Source: an uncultured Muribaculaceae bacterium (GTDB taxonomy: Bacteria > Bacteroidota > Bacteroidia > Bacteroidales > Muribaculaceae). From it: a stretch of 45,759 bases of DNA. The notes under the pieces are model-generated. The model did not search any database and was not told the origin of the DNA. It saw only the letters and a list, made by a program, of their open reading frames with translations. Position 1 is the stretch's first letter. The number at the start of each line of letters is the position of its first letter. The stretch is taken from the NCBI GenBank assembly GCA_944321875.1, contig CALUMX010000027.1:1-45759 (forward strand). Reading direction: 5' to 3'. Shown piece by piece: positions 16,011-24,726 of this stretch. Both the position numbers and the translations under genes were made by a program.

Positions 16011-17498
16011 ATGAAAAAGCAAACAGGTCTACTTCTTTTCCTTCTCCCGCTGGCAGCTGCGGCACAAACACATCTCGACGTGGCATCCGACCGCCTCTCA
16101 CTCCGGCACAGCCTGTCGGCAGCCGTTTTTGAGAATCCGGCCCACCAGCCCGTACGGTTCGACCGTTCGTTCTCGTCGATTGCCGTTGGTTATGACTACA
16201 ACGAAGCCGACAGCCACTACGTCGTGCAGACAGGAAAAGGAGAACGGTTTGCTGAATTTGACGCTTCTTCCTACATACGAATGGGTCACAACTCCTGCGC
16301 CTGGGGCGAGGCACGCTACCGCAACGGAGCGCAGACCGACGTGAAATGGAACGAAAACGCCGACTACGACCGCCTCTTTCCCTATGTGACGGCCGATACG
16401 CTCGGCGGCAATCTCAACTATGAGTCCTATTATTTCAAAGGCGGCTACGCCATCGACCGCAAGCGGCTCTCCGTAGGCGCGCAGATGGCTTATTCCTCCT
16501 CGCTCCACTATCGGCAGACCGACCCGCGCCCGAAGGACAACGCCACGTTTATCAACGCCTCGCTGGGCATCGGCTACCGGCTCTCGGGCAGTTACTCGCT
16601 CGGTGCATACGCCTTCGCCGAACGCTATACGCAAAACCAGTCCATCGAATTTCTCGACCCGCTGGGAAGCGTACCCGTATATCACATGACGGGGCTCGGC
16701 ATGCACTATGTGCGTTTTGCCGGAACCAAGACGAGCGCCATCTACAAGGGACGCACCTACCGGGGCGGACTGACGTTGAAACGACTGGCCACAACCGGCT
16801 TCGACGCTGCACTGCAAATAGAGAACTATCAGCTTCAAAAACAATTGCCGTCGCTCAGCAACGCACCCATCAACGACATCAGCCAGAACCGATACGACAT
16901 TCACCTGTCCTGGCAGATGCCCCGGCTGCTTCTCGGACTGGACGGCTCACTCAGCCGCCGAAAAGGTACGGAACGCATCTATGACGACGGTACGACCAAC
17001 TGGCACGAGATTGCCTCCTCATCGCCCTACAAATACACGACGGCACAATTGCAGGCTTCAGCGCTCACCACGCTGACGGCCAACCGATGGGAATTCGAAC
17101 TGATGCCGCAAGCCGGATTTGTCACCGAAGAGGAAAGCTACCACCCCTCGCGCTTCCAGCAGCTGCGCAAAGCCTCGCTGCGACTCACCGCCGGCCTCCG
17201 CTACCGCACAGGCCGCCACCTGCTGTCGGCACAGGGCGAAGGCGGCTGGCTGCATTGCCTGTCGGCCACGCAGCGCATCGACAATCCCGACAGCTTTACC
17301 TTCACGAACCAGATGCTGCGTCAGAATTTCGAGAACCTGTCGGCCGACCTTGCCAGCGCCCACCTTTACCTGCAGCACAACATCCAGCTCCGCCGGATTT
17401 CCGCTTCGGTGTTCTGGCGCATCGGCTACGTCTTTGCATCAACGTTCGGAAACTACACTCTCCACGGAGCAAATGTTTCCGTCGGACTCACCATATAG
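16011..17498 (+). CDS. DUF6850 family outer-membrane beta-barrel protein
   Basis: 495 residues, signal peptide MKKQTGLLLFLLPLAAAAQ, then alternating beta-strand composition throughout (SSYIRMGHNSCAWGEARY, KGGYAIDRKRLSVGAQMAYS, ASLGIGYRLSGSYSLGAYAF) and a final strand NYTLHGANVSVGLTI. This is a monomeric outer-membrane barrel; the pattern and its place after TonB receptor and DUF4876 genes fit DUF6850. It may form an accessory pore or assembly partner for the receptor. Expression probably depends on read-through of the terminator at 15945-15987. Confidence 0.75.
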   Translation: MKKQTGLLLFLLPLAAAAQTHLDVASDRLSLRHSLSAAVFENPAHQPVRFDRSFSSIAVGYDYNEADSHYVVQTGKGERFAEFDASSYIRMGHNSCAWGEARYRNGAQTDVKWNENADYDRLFPYVTADTLGGNLNYESYYFKGGYAIDRKRLSVGAQMAYSSSLHYRQTDPRPKDNATFINASLGIGYRLSGSYSLGAYAFAERYTQNQSIEFLDPLGSVPVYHMTGLGMHYVRFAGTKTSAIYKGRTYRGGLTLKRLATTGFDAALQIENYQLQKQLPSLSNAPINDISQNRYDIHLSWQMPRLLLGLDGSLSRRKGTERIYDDGTTNWHEIASSSPYKYTTAQLQASALTTLTANRWEFELMPQAGFVTEEESYHPSRFQQLRKASLRLTAGLRYRTGRHLLSAQGEGGWLHCLSATQRIDNPDSFTFTNQMLRQNFENLSADLASAHLYLQHNIQLRRISASVFWRIGYVFASTFGNYTLHGANVSVGLTI

Positions 17499-17526
17499 AC
17501 ACCTTTCACCCGCTAAATACAGCAAG

Positions 17527-17566
17527 AAGGCCGGATGCGTGGGAGAACGCATCCGGCCTTCGGATT
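17527..17566. terminator. bidirectional intrinsic terminator
   Basis: Perfect 13-bp stem AAGGCCGGATGCG (17527-17539) with CGCATCCGGCCTT (17548-17560), 8-nt loop. It lies between the rightward DUF6850 gene and the converging leftward pseudogene; T-rich sequence on both sides is modest. Confidence 0.75.
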
Positions 17567-17588
17567 TATTCATGAAATATTACCCCTA

Positions 17589-18806
17589 TTATCGGTTGAG
17601 CATAACCTTCTTCACTGTCTGGCTGCCACCGTTGTCAAGCACTACGATATAAGCGCCGTCGGCATATCCCGACATGCCAACCGTAGTCTGCGGCTCTTCC
17701 GATACATACAGCTTAGTTCCGTCAATTCCGTAAACCGTCAATCGGTCATATTCTCCGGAAATATAAAGCTGGTCACCTGCGAGATAAGCGTCCAATGCCG
17801 CTTTCTCTGCCGCTGCAACACTGCCGGCACCTGCATTATTTACAAAGAATGCGAGGTCCGTATAGGATTCAGAATCCACACCAACCTGTGTGAAATCAAA
17901 CGCCTCATCACCCGAATAGCTCAACGATGCCACTGTATTTGACTTGAGTGAGGAGAAGAACCAGTTGTAGTAGTAGTTGCTGTTACCACCTTCCGCAACA
18001 AACGTGATACCAAGTCCCTTACCCGTATATTCAAACGGCTTGTCAAACTCAATCACCAATGTGTTGTTGTGCTCATCCAAAGAGAATTTACCGTCAAACA
18101 CTTGTGTAAACTCATTTTCCGGAATCCAGGAGAACAGAGGTGTCTCCTCCGTATTGGTCAGATAAATCTTGAGGTCGATATCCTTCGCGTACTCCAAGCG
18201 TGACACTACGTAATACATACCGATGCGCTCAATCTTGCCTGCGCCGAATCCCAGCATATCCTGCGTATAGAGCATTTGAGAAGCGGAGTACATGTCGTTC
18301 AGGTTGAACGGAACGTAACCGGCCACACGGTTGTCTCTCAAGTCACCGGTCTGAACCATTGTGTAAGTCTCGCCCGGAAGCACCTCCACGTCTGCAATGA
18401 CAGCCGTATTGTTGTCGGCCACCTCATCACCGTCCACGACGACACGGCCCGTAAGCTGAGTGCTCTCGACAGCCTTTTTCAGCTGGCATTCAACCGGTAC
18501 AATCACCGTAGCCTCAACATCCAGATTATAGTTCTTGACATTGACAGTTCCTACCACCTCATTATCGCCATCGAGCACCTCTACCAGGAAGTTATCCAAA
18601 GCCGTAGCACCCGTGTTGGTCACATAGACATCATAACGGTTTTCCTGACCGGCTACTGCCGTATGCATTCCGTATATCTGGTCGCAACGGAGGTCGACTT
18701 CCGCCACTTCCTTCAATTCTACATTCGTAATCTGAACGAAGTATTGGTTGATATCTGAATAGCATTGGAAACCTAAGTTGTAGGCACTTGGGATGAAAGA
18801 AGGACT
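17589..18806 (-). pseudogene. 5'-truncated T9SS cargo protein with C-terminal sorting domain
   Basis: The frame opens right after a TAA (18807-18809) and reads SPSFIPSAYNLGFQCYSDIN..., clearly mid-domain, for 405 codons. It has no ATG until after the DQIYG motif and no signal peptide; the only early alternative is a TTG at 18716. The body contains a CARDB/Ig-like domain (VAEVDLRCDQIYG, YDVYVTNTGATALDNF), a beta-rich region, and a type A T9SS sorting domain at the end (LTVYGIDGTKLYVS, YADGAYIVVLDNGG, KKVMLNR). T9SS cargo needs an N-terminal signal peptide, so the product should be non-functional as a secreted protein. Upstream is AT-rich non-coding sequence with a large inverted repeat and a promoter-repeat unit, which may mark the deletion or insertion point. 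Confidence 0.8.
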
Positions 18807-18859
18807 TTAATAAATATGATGAATGGCAATTTTTTTAACTAAATATAAATAATATTCAT

Positions 18860-18914
18860 GATAAGGCAGTTATATACGACAAAGTTGTGTAAAATAGTAT
18901 ATAATTGCCTTATC
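18860..18914. repeat. 17-bp inverted repeat with 21-bp centre
   Basis: Left arm 18860-18876 (GATAAGGCAGTTATATA) and right arm 18898-18914 match at 16 of 17 positions as an inverted repeat. The centre contains, on the minus strand, CAACTTTG (18880-18887), one base from a TAnnTTTG box. No T-tail, so not a typical terminator. Confidence 0.75.
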
Positions 18915-18999
18915 ACAATATAGTGAAAGCCGAGCGCAGTGGCAAATGGAAAACGAAGTTTTCAGATTTGCCAATGCCTAACTACTGCCTATATTATCC
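18915..18999 (-). repeat. promoter repeat, single unit D
   Basis: Minus-strand unit related to arrays A-C: starts GGATAATATAGGCAG, contains the strong hairpin GGCAAAT..GAAAAC-TTC-GTTTTC..ATTTGCC, then GCTCGGCTTTCACTAT. Its -7 box has decayed to TATATTGT (18915-18922). It points toward the truncated T9SS gene. Confidence 0.75.
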
Positions 19000-19011
19000 A
19001 AATTCTTCAGG

Positions 19012-19707
19012 CTACTGCACGTTCCGGTAGAACCACAACGCCACGTCGGCATACCGGAATTTCTGCCGAGCAAAGGCCGGGAAATAAGGCTTTCCTTCCT
19101 GACGCAAACGCTCTTCACTAAGATGGAAACCCCGGTTATAGGCACTGGCATAGAAGCGCAGCTTATCCTCCTCCGTCGCAAAGGAGGTGTTGCTGAAACG
19201 CCGCTCTACCACCCGGCAGAACAGTGTCAGATAGGTCATCTGCCACTCCAGTGAGTCCAGGCGTTTTATCCGTTCGACGCGCGTGTCCCTGCTGTCGGCC
19301 GGCAACCGTACGTCGGAAAATTCCACAAGCAGCGTCTTGTCCCTTCCGACACAGACCTCCAGTTGCTCCACAAAAGAGGGTTTCATCTGAAACATTCCGA
19401 TTGAAAAGTCGGCGTAAGCCTTCCCATTCTGCGCATAGAGCACCTTCAGCGTATAGGTCTGCGCCTTGTTCATCAAACTGCCAAACTGAGAGACCTCCGG
19501 AGCAACAACGGCAAACAGAAACCGAGGACTCACACCCGCTTTCTTTGCAGCGACCTCAAAATCTGCCTTGTGCAACTCCCAGAAATCCAGCGCCTCCCGG
19601 CATTCCCCGGCATACATTTCGGCATACCGCCTCCCCTGACCGCTTCCGACTTCAGGAAGCAGAAGAAACAGAACGGCTATGCAGCAATTAATCCAGACGG
19701 TATTCAT
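19012..19707 (-). CDS. secreted SLT-like (lytic transglycosylase fold) protein
   Basis: 231 residues with a signal peptide (WINCCIAVLFLLLPEVGSGQ). FLFAVVAPEVSQFG resembles the catalytic-glutamate helix of soluble lytic transglycosylases, IGMFQMKPSFVEQLE resembles the G-x-x-Q-x-P motif, and YASAYNRGF resembles the YN-x-G motif. These suggest a peptidoglycan-cleaving or binding protein in the periplasm; the activity is inferred. Its start overlaps the end of the upstream gene by 20 bp, which is unusual but gives the only signal peptide. Last gene of a leftward three-gene run. Confidence 0.6.
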   Translation of the reverse strand: MNTVWINCCIAVLFLLLPEVGSGQGRRYAEMYAGECREALDFWELHKADFEVAAKKAGVSPRFLFAVVAPEVSQFGSLMNKAQTYTLKVLYAQNGKAYADFSIGMFQMKPSFVEQLEVCVGRDKTLLVEFSDVRLPADSRDTRVERIKRLDSLEWQMTYLTLFCRVVERRFSNTSFATEEDKLRFYASAYNRGFHLSEERLRQEGKPYFPAFARQKFRYADVALWFYRNVQ

Positions 19708-21148
19708 AAACCACCAGTTCCTGCCCCTCCAGACTCAGCCACACAAAGGCATTCTTCGCCTCATCGTAGCGAGCCTGCAAAGCTGCCGAATTTCCAATCC
19801 GCACTCCGTCGATAACGACATAGTTATATTCGAATTTAGAGTAGAAATTATGGCCGTTCTTTTCCAAATCGACCATCCAGCAACCATTGTTGTCCGATTT
19901 TCTGACCACACCATCCTTATTCCAGAAAACCACACCGTCATCAGAATATCCAAATACATATCCTCCATTCTCAGAAAAAGCGGCGTAGCTTCCCCAATTC
20001 CTGTCAAACGGACCATATTCTCCATCGGCTGTCTTAAAATGAAGACCCTGCGAATCCCAATAAGAATAGATAAATCTTCCATCTTTGTTGAGAAGAAAAT
20101 TCATCACTCCCCCATACGGACCTTTATCCGGCAAACCTTTTATTCTTACATAATATTTTCCTTCTTTCTTATAGACAAAGCCATAATGTTCCTTATCAAA
20201 ATATATCAGGCTATGGATATCCTCGAATGTGCTATCCACCGGCATACCCGGAAGGTGAAGACTGCACTTACCATAATTTAGTGAAGTATATGCAACTTCC
20301 CCATCTGCCGTCAGATTGATATGGTCAATCAAAAAATAGCCTGCTGAATCCAAAACCTTTCCATTTTTCATCAAGTAATCGCAATAATTGCCAGACGCAT
20401 CCTCACCCCTGCGTTTATACACACAATCGCCCTGACTATTTAGTATCACATTATCAAAGGTAGACCCTGTGTCCATCCATTCGCCATTTATATATAAATA
20501 CGCAGTATTACCATCCCGATAAACATAAGCATGATTATTGCCTGCTGTATAAAGGACTCCCGGAGAAGGATAGCTGACCAGCACATCGTTTACTGCTACA
20601 CAATAGTTGCTCCTATCGTCATCAATATCTCCCAGATAATATACGCCCTTCGATTTCTGCCGCTTACCGTCTACATTCTCATAAACACGGTCAGCAAGCA
20701 CATAACGATAGTTTTTGGACATCGCAGGAGGTTCCGGACCGTATCTGTATTGATATTCGTAATCCTCGGGATAATCCCAAAACACATACTCATAGGGGCC
20801 TTCCATCTTTCCACCCCGGTTGACGTAGTAGTCTTTTCCATCCCAAACTTTAACAACATATCCGTCAGGCTCATCCACATTGATATACCCCAACGTATAG
20901 ATATCACCCAAATACTTCTCAGAAGTAACAATCGGCTTACCGTTAAACACCAACGTCGATTTCTTTGTCTGAGGGTTATAGGTAATCAAGGCGAACTTGC
21001 TTCCACTCAAGCTGTACTGTACGATATACTCTCCAATATCCAGCACCTCTCCCGGAGGCAACGTGTACATCACCCTTCTCTCCGGTGTCCGTCCCCAAAG
21101 ACTAACGGACAACATGACGGCCAGAACCGCAAAAAACGACCTTTTCAT
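19688..21148 (-). CDS. secreted repeat protein with WG-like/propeller repeats
   Basis: 486 residues, signal peptide MKRSFFAVLAVMLSVSLWG. The body is built of beta repeats with a recurrent K/G-rich hairpin (GKMEGPYEYVFWDYPEDY, LPDKGPYGGVMNFLLNKDGR, ADGEYGPFDRNWGSYAAFSE) in the style of WG or propeller repeats. Many aromatic residues; no lipobox or membrane anchor. Function unknown. It is translated just before the SLT-like protein with overlapping ends, so the two may act together in the envelope. Confidence 0.65.
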   Translation of the reverse strand: MKRSFFAVLAVMLSVSLWGRTPERRVMYTLPPGEVLDIGEYIVQYSLSGSKFALITYNPQTKKSTLVFNGKPIVTSEKYLGDIYTLGYINVDEPDGYVVKVWDGKDYYVNRGGKMEGPYEYVFWDYPEDYEYQYRYGPEPPAMSKNYRYVLADRVYENVDGKRQKSKGVYYLGDIDDDRSNYCVAVNDVLVSYPSPGVLYTAGNNHAYVYRDGNTAYLYINGEWMDTGSTFDNVILNSQGDCVYKRRGEDASGNYCDYLMKNGKVLDSAGYFLIDHINLTADGEVAYTSLNYGKCSLHLPGMPVDSTFEDIHSLIYFDKEHYGFVYKKEGKYYVRIKGLPDKGPYGGVMNFLLNKDGRFIYSYWDSQGLHFKTADGEYGPFDRNWGSYAAFSENGGYVFGYSDDGVVFWNKDGVVRKSDNNGCWMVDLEKNGHNFYSKFEYNYVVIDGVRIGNSAALQARYDEAKNAFVWLSLEGQELVVYEYRLD

Positions 21149-21201
21149 ACGCTATCTTATTTTATTCCGTTAATAATTTCATTCCCTTTTTACTATCCGG
21201 C

Positions 21202-21489
21202 CTACTTCCCCGACAGCAGAGATTTCTCGATACGGCCAAATAAATTCACACCCCATACCATACCGCAGCCTCCCAGTATAACTGCCACCAGGAAAAGCCA
21301 TGCGGGCGGTTCAGGAGAAAAGCCATCGGTTATTAGCGCCAGCAATGCCAGCGGCAAAGCGACCGGCAGAGTCACACAAAGCAGAAACAAGGCTATCAGC
21401 CCAACAACCGTCACGCCAAATTTCATCACGGCTGCGATGATTCTACCCGCTTCAATCAAATGTCTTGTCTTAGTTCCCATAGTTCTCAT
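21202..21489 (-). CDS. small two-TM membrane protein
   Basis: 95 residues with two hydrophobic segments (VTVVGLIALFLLCVTLPVALPLALLAL and PPAWLFLVAVILGGCGMVWGV) and a basic C-terminus (GRIEKSLLSGK). An alternative start is the ATG at 21480 (MGTKTRH). No family recognised. First gene of the leftward run, 53 bp before the repeat protein and about 75 bp downstream of a promoter at 21571-21600. Confidence 0.6.
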   Translation of the reverse strand: MRTMGTKTRHLIEAGRIIAAVMKFGVTVVGLIALFLLCVTLPVALPLALLALITDGFSPEPPAWLFLVAVILGGCGMVWGVNLFGRIEKSLLSGK

Positions 21490-21559
21490 ATTTTATCAAA
21501 GTCATTACCCTATCAGCACAACAACTCGTTTGTTTCCGTAGTTGCTTCAAATAATGCAA

Positions 21560-21600
21560 CTTATCTTAGGTAAAGATAAGAAATTCCATGGAAAAAACAA
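21560..21600 (-). promoter_or_regulatory. promoter with palindrome over the -7 box
   Basis: On the minus strand, TTG (21598-21600), 19 bp, TATCTTTA (21571-21578). The -7 box lies inside the palindrome CTTATCTT-N5-AAGATAAG (21560-21567 with 21573-21580), the same geometry as the CTATCTT-N5-AAGATAG palindrome in promoter arrays A and B. The -33 element overlaps the tail of the glutamine synthetase terminator. Confidence 0.55.
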
Positions 21601-21629
21601 AGCCCGGACCTATGAAAAGTCCGGGCTTT
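21590..21629 (-). terminator. terminator of the glutamine synthetase gene
   Basis: Perfect 11-bp stem AAAGCCCGGAC/GTCCGGGCTTT (21599-21609 with 21619-21629), followed on the minus strand by GTTTTTTCC. Confidence 0.85.
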
Positions 21630-21704
21630 ACCGTATTTATCGCTATATTTTTCAATTCCGGGAAACAGCGTCTTTCTCTCAGGCCATTTCCACGCAGCCG
21701 AAGG

Positions 21705-23216
21705 CTATCCGCAGTGGAAGAAGCGGCGTACCAATGCCTGCATCTTCTCTACGTCCTTGTTGGCCTCGGCGATAAGGTTCGTATCGTCGAAATCCTTGAG
21801 TGAGCGGATGATACCATCGACCATACGCGCGCTGAACACGCCGTCAGCTTCGTAGATGGCACGCTGACGGTCGAGACAGTCGGCCGATGCGCTGCAGCAT
21901 ACAGGCAGTTCCTCGAGCATTTCGAGCTTCGCCTTGTTTTCCGGCTTGTGAATGTCGACGTTGACATACTTGTCGGCAGCAATCTTCAAAGCCTCTTCCT
22001 TCGGCATTTCCAATCCGTAACGGCAAGCTACGCAAAGACCTGCCATCAGTTGGTAGATGTCGGCAGAGCCGTCCGGAGAACGCATCTCGACAGTCTGCTT
22101 CTGTGTTGTATCGTATTGAGTCGGAGTTTCCAACGGGTTAGCCAGCGCGCTCATATCCTTCTGTGCTGTCCAGCCGAGCGGAACGCGTACGAGAACGGAA
22201 CGGTTGCGGTCGCCCCAGCAGATGTTGGTCGGAGCTTCCTGATGAGGAACCAAGCGGAAGTAAGCCGTCGGATTCTTGTTGCCGAATGCCGTGATAGACG
22301 GAGCAAGCACCATCATACCGGCAATCGCGCGACGTGCCTCTTCTGAAAGTTCGCCGTTGTGAAGCATGCAGTTGCGGCCGTCCTTCATCAGACGCATGTG
22401 GATGTGAAGACCTGAACCGGCCTTTCCTACGGTAATCTTCGGAGCGAAAGTCACGTCAAGACCGTATTGGTCGGCAAGGTTACGGATAACCCACTTGGCA
22501 AGCATCAACTGGTCAGCAGCTGATTCCACCGGATTCGGAAGGAACTCGATTTCGTTCTGCTCGTAAACCTTGCCGTCGAGCGTGAAGTTACCCACCTCAG
22601 AGTGGCCGTATTTGATTTGTCCGCCCGTCTGTGCGATGTATGACATACACAATTTGCGGAACTCATTGAATTTAGCATAAGGAGCTGACTCGTGATAGCC
22701 GCGTTGGTCGGTAGCCGGGAACATACCGTCGTCCTCGGCAATAACATAGTATTCCAACTCACCCATTGCCTCGAAAGTCATGCCTGTCGACTTCGTGAAG
22801 GCCTCGGCTGCACGGTGGAGTGTCTGCTCGGGAGAGCTATCAAGCGGCTCGCCTTCCTTGTTGAAATAAGAGCAGAGCAGGCAGAGTGTCGGAATTTCGG
22901 CAAACGGGTCGACAAACGCCGTGCGGAAACGCGGAATGACGTACAAGTCGCTGTTGCCGGCCTCGATGTAGGAGGGGAAAAGGCTTGAGCCGTCCACACG
23001 CTCGCCGCAAGTGAGGATGGTCTCCAGATAAGCCAGATTAGTAATCATGAAATTCAGTGTCTTCATGCGGCTGTCCTGTGCCGGATACATGAAATTCACC
23101 ATACGGATTTCTTTTTCCTTGATATAAGTAAGGATGTCTGCTTTCGTAAATTCAGAAGCAGGTTTCTGTAGAAACTCAACCAATGGGTTGGCATTCATTT
23201 CAAGTTCTTTATTCAT
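21705..23216 (-). CDS. glnA: glutamine synthetase (class I-like)
   Basis: 503 residues, cytoplasmic; makes glutamine from glutamate, ammonia and ATP. Family motifs: MGELEYYVIAEDDG (metal-binding Glu), KAGSGLHIHMRL (catalytic HxH region), the long signature FGNKNPTAYFRLVPHQEAPT followed by NRSVLVRVP, and EMRSPDGSADIYQLMAGL. Length is close to GlnA-type enzymes and far below the ~730-residue type III enzyme also found in Bacteroidales. No adenylylation-site call is made. A single-gene unit with its own promoter and terminator. Confidence 0.9.
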   Translation of the reverse strand: MNKELEMNANPLVEFLQKPASEFTKADILTYIKEKEIRMVNFMYPAQDSRMKTLNFMITNLAYLETILTCGERVDGSSLFPSYIEAGNSDLYVIPRFRTAFVDPFAEIPTLCLLCSYFNKEGEPLDSSPEQTLHRAAEAFTKSTGMTFEAMGELEYYVIAEDDGMFPATDQRGYHESAPYAKFNEFRKLCMSYIAQTGGQIKYGHSEVGNFTLDGKVYEQNEIEFLPNPVESAADQLMLAKWVIRNLADQYGLDVTFAPKITVGKAGSGLHIHMRLMKDGRNCMLHNGELSEEARRAIAGMMVLAPSITAFGNKNPTAYFRLVPHQEAPTNICWGDRNRSVLVRVPLGWTAQKDMSALANPLETPTQYDTTQKQTVEMRSPDGSADIYQLMAGLCVACRYGLEMPKEEALKIAADKYVNVDIHKPENKAKLEMLEELPVCCSASADCLDRQRAIYEADGVFSARMVDGIIRSLKDFDDTNLIAEANKDVEKMQALVRRFFHCG

Positions 23217-23264
23217 AGTATTGTGTTTTTATGATATGCGGGCACATCTTGCTCCGACTGGCAA

Positions 23265-23294
23265 CAAAGTTAGTAATTTAATCCTGATAAACAA
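23265..23294 (-). promoter_or_regulatory. promoter of the glutamine synthetase gene
   Basis: On the minus strand, TTG (23292-23294), 19 bp, TAACTTTG (23265-23272). Leader about 40 nt. Confidence 0.65.
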
Positions 23295-23421
23295 GAAAAT
23301 AGATGTTAATCTATTTACAAATTGTCACATTTTCACCTAAAATCACCGTTCATTCCCCGTTTTCGGCCTGACAACGTCCGAAATCCGCGTCGAACGATGG
23401 AAAAATGCAAGCACCGGCCCG

Positions 23422-24726
23422 CTATTCAAATTCCAGCACAAAGGTCGTGTTCCACCCGTTGGTTCCTGCCCGCAGCAGGCTGATGCTACCGCCGGAAAGT
23501 TGCATGATTTGCCGTGCGAGCGACAGCCCGATGCCGCTTCCGTCGGGACGGGTGGTGAAGAAAGGCACGAAAATCTCCTCCGCCACATCGTCGGGAATTA
23601 CCTCGCCGTCGTTGGAAACCTTGATGAATATGTGCTCGTCCATCGTGGTATAGGCATGGATATGGATGCGGCCTTCCGTGTCGCCGATGGCCTGACCGGC
23701 GTTCTTCAGCAGGTTAATCAGCACCTGGCGTATCAGGTTGCGGTCGGCGTAGAGCATCAGGTCTTCCGGCTCAATCTGGAGCGTGAGCCGGATATGGGAG
23801 GGAACAACGTGAAGCTCCCTGATTTGACTGACAAGCTCGTTCAGGTAGAAAGGCTCAGGCACCGGCTGCTGAAGTGCGGAGAACTTGCGGTAGGTGTCCA
23901 CGAAGTTGGTCAGCCCCACCGAAGTGTCATGGATGGCCTCAATGCCCTTGTAGAGCGGACTGCCCACAACGTCGTCCCGCTTCATGAACGTCTCGCTCAG
24001 CGAAACGATGGGCGCAATCGAGTTCATGATTTCATGCGTAAGCACCCGCGTGAGCTTAATCCAAGAGGCCAGTTCCTTGGCGTCCAACTCATTGCGAATA
24101 TCGTTGAGCGACAGCACCCTGACGCGCTTTCCGTCGAGCTGTATGGCCGACGTGCGCACGGAGAGCGCCACTTCCCGACTGTTGGTCGAAAATCGGATGT
24201 CACAGCGGTCGCCGGCCGACAAGCGTCCCAGCTTCTCCGGCAACCGGGGATTGAAATGGCCGAGCTGCTGAAGCGAGCTGACTGCCGGAAGTCCGAGCAG
24301 GCGGGCGGCGGCAGGGTTGCTCTGAAGGATACGGTTGTCGTCGTCGAGGACGATGATTCCAGAGGTGACGTTGGAAAGAATCAGCTCATAGAAACGCTCG
24401 CGCTGCTCCATCTGCTTCTTCTGCTCGCCCATCAGCACGCCGAAGCGGTTGACGGTGTCCTGCAGAATGCGCTCATTCTCCGAGAGATTGCCGACAGGCA
24501 GACGGAACGTATAGTCCTTGTTGCGGATAGCCTCCAGCATCAGCCAGCACTTCTCACGCATCCGCCTCCGTACCACGAGGTTCATGTAGCCCAGCACCGC
24601 ATACAGCACGACACCCCCAGCCATCAGCCAGACGTGCCCCCACACGATGCCCAGCGTGAGCAGAACCGTACCGCCGACGATGAGCGACGCGCGCAGCAGA
24701 AGCGAAAGAATGCGTCTAAATGCCAT
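23422..24726 (-). CDS. sensor histidine kinase (NtrB/AtoS type)
   Basis: 434 residues: two N-terminal membrane segments with almost no periplasmic loop (LIVGGTVLLTLGIVWGHVWLMAGGVVLYAVL), then a PAS domain (FYELILSNVTSGIIVLDDDNRILQSNPAAARLLG), the phospho-acceptor helix LTHEIMNSIAPI (His near residue 231), N box NLLKNAGQAI, and G boxes GSGIGLSLARQI. It should phosphorylate the NtrC-type regulator encoded just upstream, with which it overlaps by 11 bp. The short loop points to a signal sensed in the membrane or cytoplasm, as expected for an envelope-stress or drug sensor of an efflux pump. Confidence 0.88.
   Translation of the reverse strand: MAFRRILSLLLRASLIVGGTVLLTLGIVWGHVWLMAGGVVLYAVLGYMNLVVRRRMREKCWLMLEAIRNKDYTFRLPVGNLSENERILQDTVNRFGVLMGEQKKQMEQRERFYELILSNVTSGIIVLDDDNRILQSNPAAARLLGLPAVSSLQQLGHFNPRLPEKLGRLSAGDRCDIRFSTNSREVALSVRTSAIQLDGKRVRVLSLNDIRNELDAKELASWIKLTRVLTHEIMNSIAPIVSLSETFMKRDDVVGSPLYKGIEAIHDTSVGLTNFVDTYRKFSALQQPVPEPFYLNELVSQIRELHVVPSHIRLTLQIEPEDLMLYADRNLIRQVLINLLKNAGQAIGDTEGRIHIHAYTTMDEHIFIKVSNDGEVIPDDVAEEIFVPFFTTRPDGSGIGLSLARQIMQLSGGSISLLRAGTNGWNTTFVLEFE

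Noticed and set aside
11717..17498. Polysaccharide utilisation locus
   Set aside because: There is a TonB-dependent receptor but no SusD homologue, no glycoside hydrolase and no hybrid two-component or anti-sigma regulator.
18860..18914. Invertible promoter (phase switch)
   Set aside because: The segment between the arms is only 21 bp, too short for recombinase-driven inversion of the Bacteroides type, and no invertase gene is nearby.
23337..23421. Terminator after the histidine kinase gene
   Set aside because: A CGTTC/GAACG pairing can be drawn, but the stem is short and no T-run follows, so it was not called.
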